A stretch of 64,000 nucleotides of DNA, taken from positions 67,825,472-67,889,471 of the forward strand of contig OY755237.1 in the NCBI GenBank assembly GCA_963576725.1. The letters are read 5' to 3'. Every line of letters begins with the position of its first letter. The first letter of the stretch is position 1. Source of the stretch: Azorinus chamasolen (Eukaryota; Mollusca; Bivalvia; Cardiida; Solecurtidae). Under the pieces are notes generated by a model that was given only the letters and a program-made list of their open reading frames with translations, did no database searches and was not told the DNA's origin. The position numbers were made by a program, and so were the translations under genes. Positions 59,291 to 64,000 of this stretch are shown here, piece after piece.

Positions 59291-60060
59291 GAGAGTTATT
59301 GCCCTTGATAACTTAAAATTACATGGTGTCACACGCATTTCTGAAACTGCTTGAGCTAGAGCCACCAAACTTTACAGGAATGTTCATCAGCATGAGTTGT
59401 TTCAGAGATAAGTGCAAAACCATGTAATTTTAAATTATTATGGGCAATAACTTCAAAAATACTCAAGGGAGACAATTCAAAGACCCCAGGTGCACAACAA
59501 TCCATACAGGTCAACATTCCTATGAAGTTTGGTGACTCTAGCCCTAGCTGTTTCAGAGATACAAAGTTTCTTTATTTATTAGTTATTATATCATAATTCA
59601 ACAATTATCAAGTTGAGACAATTCAAAAAACCCAGGTGCACAACAACTTATGCTGATCAACATTTCTGTGAAGTTTGGTGACTATAGCCCTAGTGGTTTC
59701 ACAGATATACACAACACAAAGTTTGTCTAAATTTAAGTCGTTGGGGTAATAACTGCAAAGTTATCAGGAGAGACAATTCAAAAACCCCAAGTGCACAACA
59801 ACTCATACTGGTCAACACTCCTGTGAAGTTTGGTGACTCTAGGCATAGCAACTTCAGAGATACACAAAGTGTGTCTAAATTAAATCATCAGGGGCAATAA
59901 CTCAAAAGTTATCAGGGGGAGACAATGCAAAAAACCTAGGTGCACAACAACTCATGCTGGTCAAGATTCCTGTGAAGTTTGGCCACTAACCCTACTGATT
60001 TCAGAAATAAAAGTAACACCAAGTTCTGGCAAAAACAATATGTCTCCCTATAAATTGGAA
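59290..60060 (+). repeat. ~150-bp satellite, four units plus one inverted
   Basis: TGCACAACAA begins a block at 59491, 59637, 59792 and 59941 (spacing 146, 155, 149). Each block continues TGAAGTTTGGTGACT and is preceded by GAGACAAT(T/G)CAAA. The segment 59297-59440 carries the unit inverted (CCACCAAACTTTACAGGAAT). No terminal repeats are visible. Confidence 0.85.
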
Positions 60061-60085
60061 GACACAATTATCACTAAATGTGACA

Positions 60086-60235
60086 TTAAACAACTCCCTC
60101 CTACTGATGCTCTATTTATCACAATTGTTTCAGTACAAAATTCTATAATTTTCCATTTGCTCTTGTAAATGCTCCTATTTAGCAGATGTATTCGAAGAGG
60201 TTGGGTCTAAAATAGTCTAGGAGGGAATGGGTTAA
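60086..60235 (+). mobile_element. TTAA MITE, family B, left half deleted (150 bp)
   Basis: TTAAACAACTCCCTCC to GAGGGAATGGGTTAA; CTACTGATG is joined directly to CTCTATTTATCACAATTG. Confidence 0.85.
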
Positions 60236-60451
60236 TGTACAAGTGCATCTCAGAGTATGTTGTTTTGAAGGAGCAAGTGTAAAATCATTATACCTGAATG
60301 TTGTAGTGATATGCACATCTTCCTTTGATACTGAAGCTTGTCTGAAAGTTTTGGTGTATTAGTTGTGTCAGTAGCTGTAGTTATGAGCCCAATGTCATGA
60401 GCCCAAGGTTCTGTGCAGACAAACAATAAATCTACATAACATCAGTTTGTG

Positions 60452-60701
60452 TTAACCCTTTACTCAATATATACGTGTACACCTTTCTACGCCTTTAAAA
60501 ACAGAGTAGATCCAGATCAGATGGCTCCTATAAGAGCCATCTGATCAGGGTCTGCTCTGTTTTCTTATGATATAGACCTAATTCTACAGTATCAGTCTGA
60601 ATCAAATTGTCCTGTGTCCATATGCCATTATGAAAAATAATCTAATTAATATTCAATGTGTCATAACTTTTTACATGAATATTCTGGGAGTGAAGGGTTA
60701 A
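60452..60701 (-). mobile_element. TTAA MITE, family A (250 bp)
   Basis: TTAACCCTTTACTCAATA to GGAGTGAAGGGTTAA; centre GGCTCCTATAAGAGCC. Confidence 0.92.
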
Positions 60702-61099
60702 AGCCACCAATTCTGCTATCTGTATGCATCCTCTACAGTACCTGTAGTTATTGAGAAATAGTGTGTACTTGTGTAAGAAAAATCCGAAGACTGACCAACC
60801 ACCAGACTGATGGACCATCGAAAAGATCAATGTGATGATTCCTACATAGCCCTCCAAAAGTTCATTGTTCGGGTATAAAAACATTTTGGCACAGCGGAGG
60901 CCACATTTAAATGAAAGGGTTGAGCCACATTCAAATGAAACAGTGTCATTGAAATAAATAAGCAGCCTAAAAGGTTTACAATGTCATGATGTCCAAGTTT
61001 TTCATGGTTCTAGACATGATTTATTATAAACAGGAAGGAAGCCAATTTCAAGCATAAATTTGCTCCTATGGGAGTTTCTGCATAACTTTCATTCTGTTT

Positions 61100-61292
61100 C
61101 ATAAGATGCGTAAATTTAAACATTTAAACATTTGAAGAACAGTTCCTTTAATTCTTCACCAAACCCTATACTGTGGCCACTCTTTAGAATATTCTTGGAG
61201 AGAGGATTCTAAAGAGTGGTAACAGTATAGGGTATGGTGGAGAAATGACGATTTCAGCATTTGGGTACACACATTTATCTGTAACTCTGTGT
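61100..61292 (+). mobile_element. palindromic MITE, family F
   Basis: ATAAGATGCGTAAATTTAAAC left; CACCAAACCCTATACTGTGG / AACAGTATAGGGTATGGTGG arms with AGAATATTCTTGGAG centre. Confidence 0.75.
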
Positions 61293-61294
61293 TT

Positions 61295-61510
61295 TAAAGC
61301 CTTTATTACTCCTTTTTAAACAGAGTAGATCCAAATCAGACAATTCCAGTAGAAGCTGTCTGATCAGGGTCGGCCCTGTTGGTTTATGGGGTAATTATTG
61401 ATCTGTCTCAACCAAAATTTTCACTGTTCATGTACCATGATGAAAATTCAGTAATCAATATTCATAAAGTATTTTTTTTTTCATACAAATATTCATGAAG
61501 TATAGGGTTG
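61295..61510 (-). mobile_element. family A MITE (worn)
   Basis: AACAGAGTAGATCCAAATCA / CTGATCAGGGTCGGCCCTG; ends AAGTATAGGGTTGAG. Confidence 0.75.
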
Positions 61511-61529
61511 AGAAACTGTTTGCCATCAC

Positions 61530-61690
61530 CGACTTACTCCTAAGAACCCCCCAAAATGGGATACACGTGGGCAAACAGTGTAGACCCAGATCAAAGGAAT
61601 CCTCAAGGAGCCATCTGATCAGTTTCTGCAATGTATTTAAACCAATTAATGTCAAACATTTTCATCATCAAATTAACGAGTATATATTTC
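61530..61690 (-). mobile_element. family A/I remnant
   Basis: AACAGTGTAGACCCAGATCA and CATCTGATCAGTTTCTGC. Confidence 0.55.
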
Positions 61691-61869
61691 TTATGCAGGA
61701 ATCTATCACCTGAAAACTGAACATATTGCAAAAACATCAATTTGGGGGAATTTTCATTATGCGATATGAGTATGCGATATGGGTAAAACATATTGGTTTT
61801 ACCCTGTTGTAAATCAATAAGGTCTGCTCACAGTTGGATCTAATACAAACTTGACCACTACTGATTGAA

Positions 61870-61965
61870 AACAACACACCAAGTGTCAATAAGCCTGGTG
61901 AGGTGCCAAGTCACTCTGCTTCCCGTGTGGATCCAGCTGTCAGGTCACCATTAGTGGTGGAAGTG
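61870..61965 (+). mobile_element. family D remnant downstream of STOML1
   Basis: CCAAGTGTCAATAAGCC, GGTGAGGTGCCAAGTC and GTGTGGATCCAGCTG. Confidence 0.45.
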
Positions 61966-62004
61966 TTCGCATGATATCCTTTCATTCATAACTCTATTAT
62001 ATGG

Positions 62005-62255
62005 CTATATATTTATCACAGTATGCTGGGAAGAGGACACTCCCGAGTTATTCATCTTCTGTACCACTTTCTGCATCACATCCTCCAGTCTGAGGGCAGA
62101 TGAAAGATCTCCAGACACCTTCAGACGGCCATTCATGTAGGCCTGTAGTGGATTCAGCTGGCCAATGATCATCATCTGCATGTCCTGGACTGACAAATCC
62201 AGCGTCACGTCCGGATTGCCACTAGGATCCGATCCCTCCCCAACACGCCCACTAC
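62005..62255 (-). CDS. STOML1: STOML1 terminal exon: SCP2 domain, C-terminal part
   Basis: Acceptor GCTCTTTTTCCAG followed by 83 codons to TAG. Encodes GRVGEGSDPSGNPDVTLDL, MMIIGQLNPLQAYMNGRLK and VSGDLSSALRLEDVMQKVV. The YMNGRLKVSGDL stretch and the preceding NPDVTL strand are typical of SCP2 sterol-binding domains. The join to the preceding exon reads DLKN-C-SGRVGEG, which lines up with the stomatin-like protein 1 family. The reading frame continues upstream of the acceptor (MLNLGFLIFHALF), but that part is intron. A short 12-residue tail rich in Ser follows the domain. Confidence 0.9.
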
Positions 62256-62614
62256 CTGGAAAAAGAGCATGAAAGATGAGGAAACCTAAATTGAGCAAAC
62301 GTGTTCATTACATAAGACAGGTGGTATCTTAACCCTTTTCCTTCACATATACCTTTGAAATCTGGGGTCAAGCTGTAAATGAACAAAAATTGTGAAACTC
62401 GTTCCATTCTATCCTCAAAGTGGTAATATTTAAATCAGAAGAGTAAGGCTTTCATGGTTACTATGTTTCAAAATATGTCCACCAAAATTTAAAGCAATCA
62501 CATTAAGAAATTCAAATATAAATTAATCATCCATCAAAATTTCACCGATATACAGTATATTAAACTCTGAATAATCCTATAACTCGTACAAAGAAAGAGC
62601 ATACTGTTAACCAT

Positions 62615-63060
62615 TTAACCACTATTCATGTAAGACAAAATGACATCATTAATATTAATAAGATCAATTTTTATAATAGTACAGTAAAGCCCCTCTAAAC
62701 CGGACATTCAATTTAGTATAAATATTACTATTGGAGACAGGTGGCAGCTTAATGCAGGGTGAAAGTTCATGCAGAAAGCTCCTCTAGGAGCTTTCTGCAT
62801 GACTTTCACCCTGCATTAAGTAGACACCTGCCTAAAAGTATCTAAATTGCTCTCTACTAAATTCCGGTTAAGAGAAGTCTTACTGTATATAATAAATACA
62901 TGACAATTGTACTCAAGTAGAAGCTGTAGAATCAGATCTATATTATACCATAAGCAAACAGAGTAGACCCTGATTAGATCGCTCCTATAGGAACCGTCTG
63001 ATCTGGGTCTACTTTGTTTGCAAATGAATGAAAGGGCATTTATCTGAAAAAAAGAGCTAA
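62615..63060 (+). mobile_element. family A MITE split by T2, in the STOML1 intron
   Basis: TTAACCACTATTCATGTAAG left; after the T2 copy AGCTGTAGAATCAGATC and the hairpin AGAGTAGACCCTGATTAGA / CTGATCTGGGTCTACTTTG. It ends about 30 bp from the splice donor at 63095. Confidence 0.82.
62680..62887 (+). mobile_element. TA MITE, family T2 (208 bp), nested in A
   Basis: TACAGTAAAGCCCCTCTAAAC to GAGAAGTCTTACTGTA; centre AAAGCTCCTCTAGGAGCTTT. Confidence 0.92.
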
Positions 63061-63095
63061 TGAATTCCCTCCATAATTTTGACCATGCAACTTAC

Positions 63096-63326
63096 AATTT
63101 TTCAGATCCATATAAAACGCTCCTCCATTCGGACCAGACAAGTTGAATTGATACGTAGTACCAACACTTCTGACAAGGGTCTCTGTGAGGATCCCTTTCA
63201 CAAGGAACATGATGTCATTTGGGGTCAGGCCAGGGAGCACACTGACTTCTTCATGGGACACAGCAGCTCCTGCTGCCTCTGCCTTACTGTTCAACAATGT
63301 GGCTTGTGGAATAGCCCTGGTCTCTC
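63096..63326 (-). CDS. STOML1: STOML1 penultimate exon: linker and SCP2 N-terminal part
   Basis: Acceptor TTCTCATTCTAG, donor T|GTAAGT, phase-consistent with the last exon. Encodes a linker (ETRAIPQATLLNSKAEAAG) and LTPNDIMFLVKGILTETLV, then GTTYQFNLSGPNGGAFYMDL, matching the start of the SCP2 domain in stomatin-like protein 1. STOML1 proteins (UNC-24 in nematodes) pair an N-terminal stomatin/PHB domain and membrane hairpin with this C-terminal lipid-binding domain and act on late endosomal or plasma membranes. The stomatin exons are not in the window and must lie to the right. Only about 160 of the family's roughly 400 residues are seen. Confidence 0.9.
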
Positions 63327-63410
63327 CTAGAATGAGAACATTATGAAACAAAATATTCCAGCACTTACACACAGTAGTGACCAATCAATCAAGATGCTTT
63401 GGTTCACAGG

Positions 63411-63626
63411 TTAACCCTTTACCCAATAAGTTATTTTCAGAAACAAATATACCAAAAAGGAACATTAACTAGAGAAAAGGAAACTTTTAGAATTTTGTAG
63501 TTTGAAACCATTGTGATAAATAGAACATTTGCTCCTATAGGAGCAAATGCTCTATTTACCAAAATGGTTTCATGAAGTGACTTTTATAGACTCGCCAAAA
63601 GTCGTCAATATGAGGGAATGGGTTAA
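63411..63626 (-). mobile_element. TTAA MITE, family B, in the STOML1 intron
   Basis: TTAACCCTTTACCCAATA to GAGGGAATGGGTTAA; hairpin with two substitutions, centre GCTCCTATAGGAGC. Confidence 0.92.
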
Positions 63627-63687
63627 CGTTCACAATTAAGAATAAAGTTAACCTGCTCAAAGGAAATTACTGAAATGAAGATTTCCA

Positions 63688-63902
63688 TCCATAACACTTT
63701 ACTTTTTAATGTCTTTGCAAATAGAATACACCCAGATCAGACAGTGCCTGTAGGAGATGTCTGATCAGGGTCTACTATGTTCACTTTGGGGATAAAAAAG
63801 ATTTGATTCTGCAAAAAAAGAAATGCTCTATTTATCACAATGGTTTCATAAAGTGACTTTTATAGATGCGCAAAAATGTGTCACTAGGGGATAATGTGTT
63901 AA
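63688..63902 (-). mobile_element. chimeric TTAA MITE: A left, B right
   Basis: AATAGAATACACCCAGATC to GATCAGGGTCTACTATG is an A hairpin, followed by AAAGATTTGATTCTGC of the A flank. Then AAATGCTCTATTTATCAC begins the right half of B, ending GGGGATAATGTGTTAA. The B half starts in mid hairpin arm. Confidence 0.75.
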
Positions 63903-64000
63903 CAGTTAGACTTTACATTTCCACATCTGTATCTTATGGAACTAAATATTATCAGTTATAAACACTGTCACTGTATTTCATTATTGTTGCACTTTAAAAA

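Noticed and set aside
60642..60884. Minus-strand open frame with GYVGIITLIFSMVHQSGGWS
   Set aside because: Hydrophobic and briefly protein-like, with a possible donor, but it lies between an A element and the STOML1 3' side, has AT-rich codons, no family resemblance and no partner exon.
1..64000. CRISPR-like or bacterial terminator-like palindromic repeats
   Set aside because: Spacing is irregular, units have TTAA or TA boundaries and long flanks, and the window contains spliced eukaryotic genes.
1..64000. Telomere-like TTAACCC ends
   Set aside because: TTAACCC occurs once per element end, not in tandem, and it does not match the TTAGGG repeat. It is the piggyBac-type terminus.
1..64000. 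Autonomous transposase or reverse transcriptase gene driving these elements
   Set aside because: No transposase, DDE, or reverse transcriptase motif was found in any open frame; the source elements must be elsewhere.

Overview
The window looks like nuclear DNA of a marine invertebrate, most likely a bivalve mollusc. It is AT-rich, the few genes are split by 1-3 kb introns, a tRNA-derived SINE and two short repeats that I associate with bivalve genomes are present, and most of the rest is small palindromic transposons. I cannot name the species.

Two protein-coding genes are supported, both on the minus strand. The first is complete: an eight-coding-exon amino acid/auxin permease (AAAP) family transporter running from its ATG at 38464 to its stop at 24016. 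All seven splice junctions are GT-AG and phase-consistent, giving an uninterrupted 441-residue polytopic protein. The second is the 3' end of a STOML1 (UNC-24-type) gene at 63326-62005: two exons encode the C-terminal SCP2 sterol-binding domain, and the stomatin domain lies beyond the right edge. Two weaker coding-like pieces are a possible first exon at 12226 (+) and a GC-richer open segment at 34597-34434 (-) inside intron 2 of the transporter.

Nearly everything else is a crowd of roughly one hundred 150-330 bp non-autonomous elements with a near-perfect palindrome in the middle. Labels are mine. TTAA families begin TTAACCC and end GGGTTAA, as piggyBac-type MITEs do: A (hairpin arm CAAACAGAGCAGACCC; subtype A2 has a different flank), B (arm GTGATAAATAGAGCATTTGC), D (AACAGTTTGGATCC), E (TAAATAGTGAAGACCC), H (ATCAGACGCCGCC) and I (AACAGTGCAGACCC...AGAGGGCTC). 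TA families begin CAGTAAAACC and end GGTTTTACTG at TA, as pogo/Tigger-type MITEs do: T1 (TATAACGGCCAC termini), T2 (AAACCGGA), T3 (AATGCGACCAC), T4 (CTTAAGCGACC), T5 (TCGATACTTCGAA), T6 (AATATCTCGAAC). F (CCAAACCCTATACTGTG arm) and G (GGGTCCATGCTTATAAA ends, 178 bp) have neither target. Orientation '+' for A means the long AT-rich flank is on the left; for B and E it means the flank with CCTCCTA-TGACG or CTTGCTATTCACG is on the left.

Layout: 0-18 kb is dense MITEs plus one SINE; 18.9-21.7 kb is a long inverted repeat enclosing older repeats; 24.0-38.5 kb is the transporter with MITEs in most introns and directly behind its stop codon; 38.7-59 kb is the densest MITE field, with nested and chimeric copies; 59.3-60.1 kb is a ~150 bp satellite; 62.0-63.3 kb is STOML1. 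The notable signals are structural: the same 14-bp centre (GCTCCTATAGGAGC and variants) occurs in both TTAA and TA families; two mismatched positions in the hairpin recur in five otherwise different TTAA families; and several insertions sit exactly at TTAA sites supplied by other palindromes.
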